Shown: in pieces, positions 25,156-31,512 of the stretch
Numbering within the stretch: position 1 is the stretch's first letter
Layout of the letters: the number at the start of each line of letters is the position of its first letter
Assembly (NCBI GenBank): GCA_900767385.1
Contig: CAAFYY010000108.1
Location: forward strand, 1-31,512
Length of the DNA: 31,512 nucleotides
Source of the DNA: Bacteroidales bacterium
GTDB taxonomy: Bacteria; Bacteroidota; Bacteroidia; Bacteroidales; Paludibacteraceae
Reading direction: 5' to 3'
Notes under the pieces: model-generated
What the model saw: only the letters and a program-made list of their open reading frames with translations
What the model was told of the DNA's origin: nothing
The model's database searches: none
Made by a program: the position numbers and the translations under genes

Positions 25156-27164
25156 TGTGCGTTGTCGGGTTTGATGATGGATAAGAATTCGTCTTCGCCG
25201 ATGATGCGTATGCCGAGTTGCTGGGCTTTCTCCAACTTGGCAGGACCCATATTGTCGCCGGCGAGCACCATGGTGGTCTTCTTGGAGATAGAGCCGACGT
25301 TCTTGCCGCCATGCTGCTCTATCAGCTGCTTGTATTCGTCGCGGCTGTGGTGGGCAAAGACACCTGAGATGACGATGCTCATTCCCTCAAGCGACTGCGA
25401 GAGTCTCTTGGGGAGTTCATCTTCGCGGGTCTCGAAGGTGAGTCCGGCGGCACGGAGACGATCCACGAGTTGTATGTTGCCGAGGTCGAGGAAATACTCC
25501 ACCACGTTCTGTGCCAGCACCTCGCCGATGGCGTCGATGCGGGTCAGCTGCTCGACGGAGGCATTGCTCAGGGCGTCGATGCTCGGGAAGTTCAGAGCGA
25601 GGGTCTTCGCCACCTGTTCGCCGCATCCCTTGATGCCGAGGGCGAAGAGGACGCGTGAGAACGGCACCTGTTTGGAGCGCTCCAACTCACGCATGATATT
25701 GTTGGCCGATTTCTCGCCCATGCGGTCCATGGCGGCGAGCTGCATCGGGGTGAGGTCGTAGAGGTCTGCCACATCATGCAGCAGTCCTTTGTTGTAGAGC
25801 AAGGCAATGGTCTCACTGCCAAGTCCGTCTATGTTCATAGCCTTGCGGCTTACGAAGTGTTCTATACGTCCTTTCACCTGAGGCGGACAGAAGCGGTTGG
25901 GGCATACCGTGGCTGCCTCGTCCTCTACCCTCACGAGGGGTGCGCCACATTCGGGGCATCGCTCGGGATAGACCACGGGCACGGCGCCGGGGAGGCGCTG
26001 GTCGGTGAATACCTCGGTGATTTTCGGGATGATCTCGCCACCCTTCTCGACGCTCACCATATCCCCTTCGTGGAGGTCGAGCTGCCGGATGAAGTCGGCG
26101 TTATGGAGGGTGGCTCTTCTGACGGTAGTGCCAGAGAGTTGGACGGCGTCGAGGTTCGCCACGGGGGTGACGATGCCGGTGCGTCCCACTTGGAAGGTGA
26201 CTTCTTGGAGTCGTGTGGAGGCTTTCTCTGCCTGAAATTTGTAGGCGATGGCCCATCGCGGACTCTTGGCGGTGTATCCGAGGCTCTGCTGCTGCTCGAG
26301 ACTATTGACCTTCAGCACCATGCCGTCGGTAGCCACAGGGAGTTCGTGACGCTTCTCGTCCCAGAAGTTGATGAAGGCAAGCACCTCGTCGAGGGAGCGG
26401 CAGCACTTCATGTGTTCGGAGATCTTGAAGCCCCACGACTTCGCCTTCTGGAGGTTGTCGTAGTGGGTCTCGGCGGGCAGATCCTCGCCAAGCAGGTAGT
26501 AGAGATAGACGTCGAGTTTGCGGCGCGCCACCTCGCGTGAGTTCTGCAGTTTGAGTGTACCGGAAGCGGCGTTGCGAGGGTTGGCGAAGAGCGGCTCAGT
26601 CTGTTGCTGACGCTCCTCGTTGAGGCGGTAGAACTCCTGCCAAGGCAAGAGCACCTCGCCACGTATCTCGAGGTCTTCGGGATAGTCGCCGTGGAGATGT
26701 AGCGGAACGGTGCGTATGGTGCGTATGTTATCGGTCACCGCATCGCCCTTCTCGCCGTCGCCACGGGTGACAGCCTCCACCAGTGCGCCGTCGTGATAGA
26801 TGAGTGAGATGGAGGTGCCGTCGAACTTGAGTTCGCAGACGATCTCGAAAGGCTCCTGGAGTGTCCGCTCTACCCTGTGGTAGAAATCGGCGACGTCGGC
26901 TTCGGAGTAGGTATTGGCGAGCGAGAGCATCGGGTACTGGTGCTTCACCTGGCGGAAGCCTCCGGCGGCGAGGTCCGAGCCCACGCGTTGTGTCGGCGAG
27001 TTGGGGTCGAACGCCTCGGGGTGACGTGCCTCGAGCGCCTGCAGCTGCTTCATCAGTTGGTCGAAGTCGAAGTCGCTGATGGTAGGTGCAGAGAGCACGT
27101 AGTAGTTATAGTTATGCTGATGGAGTTCGCTCCTCAGCCTCTGTATTTCATCTAATTCGCTCAT
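25152..27164 (-). CDS. ligA: NAD-dependent DNA ligase
   Basis: The protein is 670 residues, the normal length for LigA. An N-terminal Ia domain (YYVLSAPTISDFDFD) precedes the adenylation domain with the nucleotidyl-accepting Lys113 in CELKFDGTSIS. The OB fold (QVGRTGIVTPVANLDAV) is followed by a four-cysteine zinc finger starting CPECGAPL and ending CPNRFCPP. A helix-hairpin-helix region (about 470-560) and a C-terminal BRCT domain (SLEGMSIVISGVF onward) complete it. It seals nicks during replication and repair with NAD+ as cofactor and is normally essential. It heads the ligA-DUF6913-dapA-cargo unit, and a TAATTTTG box lies 52 nt upstream. Confidence 0.98.
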   Translation of the reverse strand: MSELDEIQRLRSELHQHNYNYYVLSAPTISDFDFDQLMKQLQALEARHPEAFDPNSPTQRVGSDLAAGGFRQVKHQYPMLSLANTYSEADVADFYHRVERTLQEPFEIVCELKFDGTSISLIYHDGALVEAVTRGDGEKGDAVTDNIRTIRTVPLHLHGDYPEDLEIRGEVLLPWQEFYRLNEERQQQTEPLFANPRNAASGTLKLQNSREVARRKLDVYLYYLLGEDLPAETHYDNLQKAKSWGFKISEHMKCCRSLDEVLAFINFWDEKRHELPVATDGMVLKVNSLEQQQSLGYTAKSPRWAIAYKFQAEKASTRLQEVTFQVGRTGIVTPVANLDAVQLSGTTVRRATLHNADFIRQLDLHEGDMVSVEKGGEIIPKITEVFTDQRLPGAVPVVYPERCPECGAPLVRVEDEAATVCPNRFCPPQVKGRIEHFVSRKAMNIDGLGSETIALLYNKGLLHDVADLYDLTPMQLAAMDRMGEKSANNIMRELERSKQVPFSRVLFALGIKGCGEQVAKTLALNFPSIDALSNASVEQLTRIDAIGEVLAQNVVEYFLDLGNIQLVDRLRAAGLTFETREDELPKRLSQSLEGMSIVISGVFAHHSRDEYKQLIEQHGGKNVGSISKKTTMVLAGDNMGPAKLEKAQQLGIRIIGEDEFLSIIKPDNAQ

Positions 27165-27215
27165 CTTTCATCCATTGAGTGGAACGGCGAAAACCTACTA
27201 TGGATTTTCAACCCA

Positions 27216-27223
27216 CAAAATTA
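27216..27223 (-). promoter_or_regulatory. -7 promoter box for the ligA unit
   Basis: The minus strand reads TAATTTTG, matching TAnnTTTG, 52 nt before the ligA ATG. The -33 element is not clear. Confidence 0.55.
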
Positions 27224-27283
27224 CACAATCATCGCCACAATCGGAAATTTTTCGGAAGGTTTTTTACAAATCAACGAGAGCCG

Positions 27284-27327
27284 ACCCCTCTCCAACTCGC
27301 CCTTTGGAGGGAGAGAGGGCCCTTTTT
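27284..27327 (+). repeat. GC-rich palindromic element with terminator-like T tract
   Basis: CCCTCTCC and a GGAGGGAGAG-type arm flank a loop containing CTCGCCCTTT, followed by GGGCCC and a run of six T on the plus strand. It looks like a plus-strand terminator, but no plus-strand gene lies upstream for more than 10 kb. It may instead be a dispersed intergenic palindrome. It sits between ligA and the DUF6261 gene (27165-27450), where no coding sequence is apparent. Confidence 0.55.
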
Positions 27328-27450
27328 TGTTTCCAAAAGTCCAAAACAATCGATTTATTGAGAAATCGAAGTATCGAGAGTTAACCGTTGACAGAGTGGA
27401 TATTTACCATAATCGTGTTTTTGATTTTACAGACTCTGCTAAGATACCAC

Positions 27451-28338
27451 TTAATATTGACTTGTGCAAGGAGACGCCGGAGGCGAGGTGAGGCGAGGTT
27501 GAGAAAGGTTTGAAGGGTTCGAGGGGTTCGAGAGGTTTGAAGGGTTCGAAAGGTTATCGTTATTACTTATCGCCTCATCGCCAGTTATCGCCTCATCGTC
27601 TGAGATTATGTTATGATTGGCGTTGTAGATGCGTGTTTTGCGAGCTTTCCAGATGGTGGTGAAGCGAGCAATCAGTGTGTTGACACATCTGAACACTTCC
27701 TCAAGGTCTTCGTTGTCCGACTGCATAATTACTACATAGAGTGCGAGATATAGATTGTGGAAGCGTTCAAACACCACCTTGCTTTGATGAGTGAAATAGA
27801 CTCTCTGCGCATTGCGTTCCAGACGTTGATGAAAGAGGTCGGCATATTCCGAAGAGACGGTTTTGAGTCGCTCAATCCAATAGGCGAGGAACGAATCCGC
27901 CAACTCTTCCGGAGTGAAAAAATCCTCAATCTCGCTAACGAAAGCACTCAGTTGTTCGGCAGCATCGAGTCGGCGAAGACGATTGGCACGGTGACGGTTG
28001 TAGATATCCATCGCACGTTCTGCCATCTGCGACATTTGCTCTTCGCCGCAATGGCAAAAACTTTTGATGGCATAGCGCACACCTTGCCACACTTTCTCTG
28101 CCCGATGAAACGCGTCGAGCACTCCGCTGTCTTTGTAAATCACTTCATCAACAATCAGTTGATTCAGCGCATTTGTCTCATCGCGAAAAGCCTGGATGGC
28201 GTTGTTCAGCAGTGGTTCGTCGACACTGTTGAATTGTTCGAGCACCTGACTGTAAAATGAAGGTGCAAACTCAAAGGGCAATCGTTTCACATAGCCCAAT
28301 GGCATCATAGCCAAATTTTTCTTGTTAATAAATTCCAT
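27451..28338 (-). CDS. DUF6261-like protein with a repeat-derived low-complexity C-terminal tail
   Basis: The start at 28336-28338 gives 295 residues; an upstream ATG at 28389 would add 17 poorly conserved-looking residues. Residues about 1-240 appear almost wholly helical, with heptad-like stretches, no signal peptide and no membrane segment, and resemble the DUF6261 proteins of Bacteroidota (family recalled, not searched). No catalytic motif is seen. From about residue 247 the sequence becomes repetitive: DDEAITGDEAISN comes from an 18-bp tandem duplication (27567-27602). NLSNPSNLSNPSNPSNLS comes from six 9-bp units (27503-27556), and the end is rich in Ser and Pro. The tail thus looks created by slippage and may vary between strains. 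The gene is alone on its strand between ligA and the 42-bp array that lies upstream of it. Confidence 0.72.
   Translation of the reverse strand: MEFINKKNLAMMPLGYVKRLPFEFAPSFYSQVLEQFNSVDEPLLNNAIQAFRDETNALNQLIVDEVIYKDSGVLDAFHRAEKVWQGVRYAIKSFCHCGEEQMSQMAERAMDIYNRHRANRLRRLDAAEQLSAFVSEIEDFFTPEELADSFLAYWIERLKTVSSEYADLFHQRLERNAQRVYFTHQSKVVFERFHNLYLALYVVIMQSDNEDLEEVFRCVNTLIARFTTIWKARKTRIYNANHNIISDDEAITGDEAISNNDNLSNPSNLSNPSNPSNLSQPRLTSPPASPCTSQY
27503..27556. repeat. 9-bp microsatellite, six units, inside the DUF6261-like gene
   Basis: Six contiguous near-identical units such as GAAGGGTTC, GAGGGGTTC and GAGAGGTTT encode Asn-Leu/Pro-Ser triplets on the minus strand. Copy-number change would lengthen or shorten the tail by three residues without a frameshift. 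Confidence 0.9.
27567..27602. repeat. 18-bp tandem duplication inside the DUF6261-like gene
   Basis: Two adjacent copies share TTATCGCCTCATCG and differ only in the last four bases; each encodes a six-residue block containing Asp-Glu-Ala-Ile. Confidence 0.9.
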
Positions 28339-28364
28339 AAATATTCTTTTCTTTTTTTTCGTTG

Positions 28365-28383
28365 GCGTGAGGTTAATCCACGC
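28365..28383 (-). promoter_or_regulatory. Leader region of the DUF6261-like gene: hairpin and imperfect -7 box
   Basis: GCGTG and CACGC can pair across a 9-nt loop ahead of the start codon. An imperfect -7 box (GATGTTTG on the minus strand, 28383-28390, one mismatch to TAnnTTTG) adjoins it. Support is weak. Confidence 0.3.
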
Positions 28384-28476
28384 AAACATCTATACGATTA
28401 TGATGCGATAATTGTACCAATTCCTGTATTGAAAATCAAAACTTTTCGAGATGCTTTCACCTCCTCAACTATCCAC

Positions 28477-28904
28477 GACGAAAATGTTTCGCTCCCTCGC
28501 AAGTCTTTCGAATTGCTATAACATTTTACTGCGCTTGCTCGCAGAACCTACGAGGTGCTGTAACATTATGCTGCGCTTGCTCGCAGAACTGGCGAGGTGC
28601 TGTAACATTATGCTGCGCTTGCTCGCAGAACCTACGAAGCGCTGTAACATTATGTTGCGCTTGCTCGCAGAACAGACGAGGTGCCGTAACATTATGCTGC
28701 GCTTGCTCGGAGAACCGACGAGACGCTGTAACATTATGTTGCGCTTGCTCGCAGAACTGACGAGGTGCTGTAACATTACGCTGCGCTTGCTCGCAGAACC
28801 TACGAAGCGCTGTAACATTATGTTGCTCTTGCTCGCAGAACTTGCGAGGTGCCGTAACATTATGTTGCTCTTGCTCGGAGAACTTGCGAGGTGCTGTAAC
28901 ATTT
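28477..28904. repeat. 42-bp tandem repeat array (nine full units plus degenerate ends)
   Basis: Nine contiguous 42-bp units run from 28519 to 28896 without any insertion or deletion. A decayed tenth unit (28477-28518, about 25 of 42 positions matching) precedes them, and an 8-base start of another follows. Each unit opens with TAACAT and contains CTGCGCTTGCTCGCAG, which could form a 5-bp hairpin. Most positions are invariant. Differences cluster at unit positions 30-32 and 36-38, with scattered changes at 8-11, 15, 24 and 41. Because 42 is a multiple of three, several frames stay open on both strands, but no frame shows codon-like constraint. There are no spacers, so it is not a CRISPR array. 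It lies upstream of the DUF6261-like gene. Confidence 0.95.
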
Positions 28905-29064
28905 GAGTGAAAGAGTAAAAAGGTACTCCGTTAAAGGGCGAGGGGAGGAGAAAGCGAGGCTGGCGAGGCTATTAAATCTATAGAAACAATAGATATTATA
29001 GATGATATAGAGGTTATAGAAATAAAACGAGTTTTTTCTTGGTTTTTCGCTCGGTTTGCACTAT
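28905..29064. other. Non-coding A/T-rich stretch between the array and the gluQ promoter duplication
   Basis: I see no gene here. It contains a purine-rich GAGG/GGCGAGG segment and a low-complexity run of ATAGAT/TATAGA variants (about 28970-29022), again suggesting replication slippage. Confidence 0.6.
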
Positions 29065-29209
29065 TTTGCTTCGCAAGATAGGCTGCGGTTCGGAAAAGTT
29101 CCCGTTAACGTTATCGTTATCGTTGAAAAATATTACTTTGCTCCGCAAGATAGGCGGCGGTTCAAAAAAAGTTCCCGTTAACGTTATCGTTATCGTTGAA
29201 AAATATTAC
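29065..29209. repeat. 72/73-bp direct tandem duplication upstream of gluQ
   Basis: Two adjacent copies, the first at about 29065-29136 and the second at about 29137-29209, share CGCAAGATAGG, GTTCCCGTTAACG, two TTATCG units and GAAAAATATTAC, with a few substitutions and one single-base insertion. The end of each copy runs into a TTAC-TTTG context, and only the second gives an exact TAnnTTTG box. Confidence 0.92.
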
Positions 29210-29214
29210 TTTTG
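29207..29214 (+). promoter_or_regulatory. -7 promoter box for gluQ
   Basis: TACTTTTG matches TAnnTTTG and lies 35 nt before the gluQ ATG, at the right end of the tandem duplication. Confidence 0.65.
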
Positions 29215-29248
29215 TACGGTAATTTGCCACAAGAAGGGTTTATTGCAA

Positions 29249-30184
29249 ATGGTTGGTAACGACATATATAGAGGACGATTCGCACCATCGCCGACAGGAC
29301 GTATGCACCTGGGCAATGTGATGGCGGCTCTGATGTCGTGGCTCAGCGTGAAGTCGAAGGGGGGCACGTGGGTGCTCAGACATGAGGACCTCGACCCCGA
29401 CAGAAGCCGACTGGAGTATGCACAACAGATTGAGGATGACTTGCTTTGGCTCGGACTGAACTGGGACGAAGGGGGGCTGGACAACAGAGGCGACTACGGT
29501 CCCTATGTGCAGAGTCAGCGACATGAGATCTACGAGGAGGCTTTGGCTCTGATGAGAGAGATGGCTCTGCTCTACCCTTGCTTCTGCACACGCGCCGACC
29601 GACTCGCTGCCTCAGCACCGCATCTGAACGACCCTAAGCCACAGCCGTGCCACTGCTTCTTCCTGACAGATAAGGAGCGGGAGACGCTGCGACAGGAACG
29701 CAAGGAGAGCTGGAAATGCCGACTGCCCGAGACGGCGGGGAACCGCTTCTGCGATGGCCATTACGGCTTGTTTGTGGGCGACGAGGCCCTCAGAGACCCC
29801 GTGATGCAACGTGCCGACGGCGCTTTCGCCTACCAGCTGGCCGTGGTGGCTGACGATGCCAAGATGAGGATCACGGAGGTGGTGAGGGGATGCGACCTGC
29901 TGTCGTCAACTCCCTTGCAACTGGCTCTCTATGAGATGCTGGGACTCCAGGCTCCGACGTTCTCACACCACCCTCTGCTCTGCGCTGCCGACGGCCGCCG
30001 ACTCTGCAAACGCGACACGGCGCTCCATCTGGGCGAATTGAAGAAGAGACACACCGCAGAAGAGGTGATCGGCATGGTGGCGCACGCCATCGGTCTGACA
30101 CAGGAGCCTCAGCCCGTCAGTCCGCAAGAGCTGTTACCCCTTTTCAACTGGAACAAGATTCCGAAAAACAACATCATACTATGA
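29249..30184 (+). CDS. gluQ: Glutamyl-Q tRNA(Asp) synthetase
   Basis: This 311-residue protein has the class I tRNA synthetase fold of GluRS without the anticodon-binding domain, as in GluQ/YadB, which is about 300 residues long. The HIGH-type motif is in RFAPSPTGRMHLGN, and LRHEDLDPDRSR is the following conserved block. A CFC pair near residue 110 and a PCHC pair further on are the likely zinc ligands. The KMSKS counterpart reads RRLCKRD. GluQ charges queuosine in tRNA(Asp) with glutamate. I place the start at 29249 because MVGNDIYRGRFAPSP fits the family; a longer frame from 29039 runs through the promoter duplication. The stop overlaps the next start in an ATGA. Confidence 0.93.
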   Translation: MVGNDIYRGRFAPSPTGRMHLGNVMAALMSWLSVKSKGGTWVLRHEDLDPDRSRLEYAQQIEDDLLWLGLNWDEGGLDNRGDYGPYVQSQRHEIYEEALALMREMALLYPCFCTRADRLAASAPHLNDPKPQPCHCFFLTDKERETLRQERKESWKCRLPETAGNRFCDGHYGLFVGDEALRDPVMQRADGAFAYQLAVVADDAKMRITEVVRGCDLLSSTPLQLALYEMLGLQAPTFSHHPLLCAADGRRLCKRDTALHLGELKKRHTAEEVIGMVAHAIGLTQEPQPVSPQELLPLFNWNKIPKNNIIL

Positions 30185-30939
30185 TAATATATTATTCTGG
30201 CACAGGCAACTCTGCCTATGTGGCCAACGAGATGGCCAAACTGATGAACGACCGTCAGTTGCAGGTGACTGCCGAGACACACACGACGCTGAAACTCGCT
30301 GAGGGCGAGACATTGGGCATCGTGTTCCCGATCCACTCGTGGGGCATCCCGAAGCGTATGCTGCAGTTTGTCCGCGACATGAGGGTGGAGAACGTCAACG
30401 CCCAGACGGTGGTCTATGCCATCATGACCTGCGGCGACGACTCCGGACTCGCCAACGAACAGGTCAAGACAGAACTGCTGAAGAAAGGCATCAAGACCAA
30501 TCATATCTACTCGGTGAGGATGCCTAACACCTATATGATCTTCCCCGGCTTCGACGTCGATTCGGAGGCGCTGCGAAACGAGAAGATTGCCGAGACGACG
30601 GCTCTGCTGCCACGTATTGCCGAGGCAGTGAGGACCAACGTGCCGACGGAGCAGTACGTGAAGACCGACAAGAGCTGGCTGAAGTCGAAGGTGATCTATC
30701 CGCTTTTCATGCGTTATATGATGAGCGACAAACCGTTCTACACCACCGACGCCTGCATCGGCTGCGGACTCTGCGCCAAGCAATGCGGCGAAGGCAATAT
30801 CAAGATGGAGAAGGGACGCCCAAGTTGGCAAGGACATTGCACACAGTGTCTGGGATGCATCAACCGCTGTCCGCAGAAAGCCATCGAGTACGGCAAGAAG
30901 TCGGTGGGCAAGGGTCGCAGCCACATGGATGTAAAATAA
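30181..30939 (+). CDS. EFR1-type flavodoxin-ferredoxin fusion protein
   Basis: The 252-residue protein starts with a flavodoxin-like domain (residues 1 to about 165) whose FMN phosphate loop is SGTGNS at 6-11. PIHSWGIPKRM and IMTCGDDSG form further flavin-side segments. The C-terminal part carries two complete 4Fe-4S motifs: Cys192, 195, 198, 202 (CIGCGLCAKQC) and Cys220, 223, 226, 230 (CTQCLGCINRC). It has no signal peptide or membrane helix and should be a cytosolic electron carrier. Partners are unknown. It overlaps gluQ by 4 nt (ATGA), so it is probably translated with it; queuosine synthesis includes reductive steps, but any link to that is speculation. A TerB-like gene follows after 16 nt. 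Confidence 0.88.
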   Translation: MIIYYSGTGNSAYVANEMAKLMNDRQLQVTAETHTTLKLAEGETLGIVFPIHSWGIPKRMLQFVRDMRVENVNAQTVVYAIMTCGDDSGLANEQVKTELLKKGIKTNHIYSVRMPNTYMIFPGFDVDSEALRNEKIAETTALLPRIAEAVRTNVPTEQYVKTDKSWLKSKVIYPLFMRYMMSDKPFYTTDACIGCGLCAKQCGEGNIKMEKGRPSWQGHCTQCLGCINRCPQKAIEYGKKSVGKGRSHMDVK

Positions 30940-30955
30940 ACGACGCAGAAAAGTA

Positions 30956-31512
30956 ATGCAAGAAGCAAGTATCATAGGCACGTTATGTCTCATATGGCTG
31001 ATTGTCATGTGCATACGCCTTTTCATCAGACTGATAACGGGTGCGGTAAAGATTCATACCTTCAACAACTACCAACGTCAGGATTTCAGCAACGAGAGAC
31101 CTCCTTCGCAAACCGAGTTTCTGGAGTCGCTCCTCGGCCTCTTTGCCTATGTGATGAAAGCCGACGGCGTGGTGCTTAAGAGTGAGCTCTATGTGGTGAA
31201 GCAGTATCTCCGCAACAACCTCTCCGAGGATGACGTGCTGATGGCTTTGGGACGACTCAAGGAGTTGCTCAACACCGATTTCCGCATCGAGACAGAGGCC
31301 GTGGAGTGGGCACAGACGATTCGCCGCTGCACCAACAGCGACGTCCGGAGCAACATCCTCTTCACGCTGTTTGAGATAGCCATGGTGGACGGCACCACCT
31401 CGGCTCAGGAGCGTGAGGTGATCTACAACATCGGCTCCGTGATGGGCTTCAACCCGATGATGATCCAGATGCTGGAGCAGATGATTGCCCAGATCTACGG
31501 CCGTCAGCAATA
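30956..31512 (+). CDS. TerB/DjlA-like membrane-anchored protein, 3' part missing (window edge)
   Basis: From the ATG at 30956, 185 codons are visible and the window ends after two bases (TA) of the next codon. Residues about 6-30 form one transmembrane helix (IGTLCLIWLIVMCIRLFI). Residues about 50-180 are a TerB-like helical domain, with LLGLFAYVMKADGVVLKSEL, FEIAMVDGTTSAQEREVI and YNIGSVMGF; the paired acidic ADG/VDG motifs are typical of TerB and of the N-terminal part of DjlA. Bacteroidota DjlA-like proteins usually carry a J domain next. If the cut codon is TAC or TAT the J domain probably follows outside the window; if it is TAA or TAG the protein ends here as a TerB-only protein. It is likely co-transcribed with gluQ and the EFR1-type gene. 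Confidence 0.8.
   Translation, partial: MQEASIIGTLCLIWLIVMCIRLFIRLITGAVKIHTFNNYQRQDFSNERPPSQTEFLESLLGLFAYVMKADGVVLKSELYVVKQYLRNNLSEDDVLMALGRLKELLNTDFRIETEAVEWAQTIRRCTNSDVRSNILFTLFEIAMVDGTTSAQEREVIYNIGSVMGFNPMMIQMLEQMIAQIYGRQQ

Noticed and set aside
28519..28896. Conserved RNA hairpin in each repeat unit
   Set aside because: Changes at unit positions 15 and 24 break the CTGCG/CGCAG stem in units 5, 8 and 9 without compensating changes, so covariation does not support a structure.
28477..28904. CRISPR array
   Set aside because: Units are contiguous with no unique spacers and no cas gene is nearby.
28451..28906. 151-codon plus-strand frame (and 128-codon minus frame) over the repeats
   Set aside because: The frames follow from a 42-bp period divisible by three; no start context or codon bias supports either, so they are not listed as genes.
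29039..29248. 70-residue N-terminal extension of GluQ
   Set aside because: It runs through the tandem duplication and the -7 box; the family N-terminus begins just before RFAPSPTG.
30109..31026. 305-codon minus-strand frame opposite the EFR1-type gene
   Set aside because: The plus strand encodes complete flavodoxin and 4Fe-4S motifs; the minus frame has no family resemblance.

Overview
The window reads as chromosomal DNA of a Bacteroidota member, most likely order Bacteroidales and close to Prevotella. The reasons are repeated TAnnTTTG -7 boxes ahead of genes, A/T-rich start regions without Shine-Dalgarno sequences, a secreted protein with a type IX secretion C-terminal sorting domain, and families largely confined to this phylum (DUF6261, a DUF6913-like protein, a DUF7033-type deacetylase-like protein). 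No rRNA, tRNA, CRISPR array, transposase or phage gene was seen.

Layout. 1-2608 (minus): meaB-fkpA-yicC, a compact operon with its own TATCTTTG promoter; yicC runs off the left edge. 2670-4325 (minus): an AspT/YidE-type membrane transporter. 4456-8040 (plus): a promoter, a polysaccharide-deacetylase-like protein, a secreted protein holding little more than the N-terminal domain of GH20 hexosaminidases, and radA, closed by a strong terminator. 8062-12171 (minus): pyrB-guaA-purA, three nucleotide-synthesis genes between one promoter and one terminator; PyrB carries a PyrI-like zinc tail. 12213-14320 (minus): a TagD-like cytidylyltransferase fused to a Gfo/Idh/MocA oxidoreductase, overlapping an SDR gene. 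14448-15630 (plus): a secreted SGNH-hydrolase-like protein that has lost its nucleophile. 15642-20840 (minus): tkt-pyrK-pyrD-pyrF-pyrE, joining pentose phosphate supply to UMP synthesis. 20876-27223 (minus): ligA, a DUF6913-like gene, dapA and a 924-residue type IX cargo protein. 27284-29214: a gene-poor, repeat-rich island with a palindromic element, a DUF6261 gene ending in microsatellite sequence, a nine-unit 42-bp tandem array, and a 72/73-bp duplication that supplies the next promoter. 29249-31512 (plus): gluQ, a flavodoxin-ferredoxin fusion and a TerB/DjlA-like gene cut by the right edge.

How the genes work together. Nucleotide synthesis is the main theme: ATCase, OPRTase, OMP decarboxylase, both subunits of NAD-linked dihydroorotate dehydrogenase, GMP synthase and adenylosuccinate synthetase are all here, with transketolase upstream of the pyr genes as a possible ribose-5-phosphate source for PRPP. 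Other loci concern surface carbohydrate or polymer chemistry. The least explained part is the 27.3-29.2 kb island, where a DUF6261 gene and a 42-bp minisatellite sit side by side; this is the best candidate for an undescribed element, although its function cannot be read from sequence.
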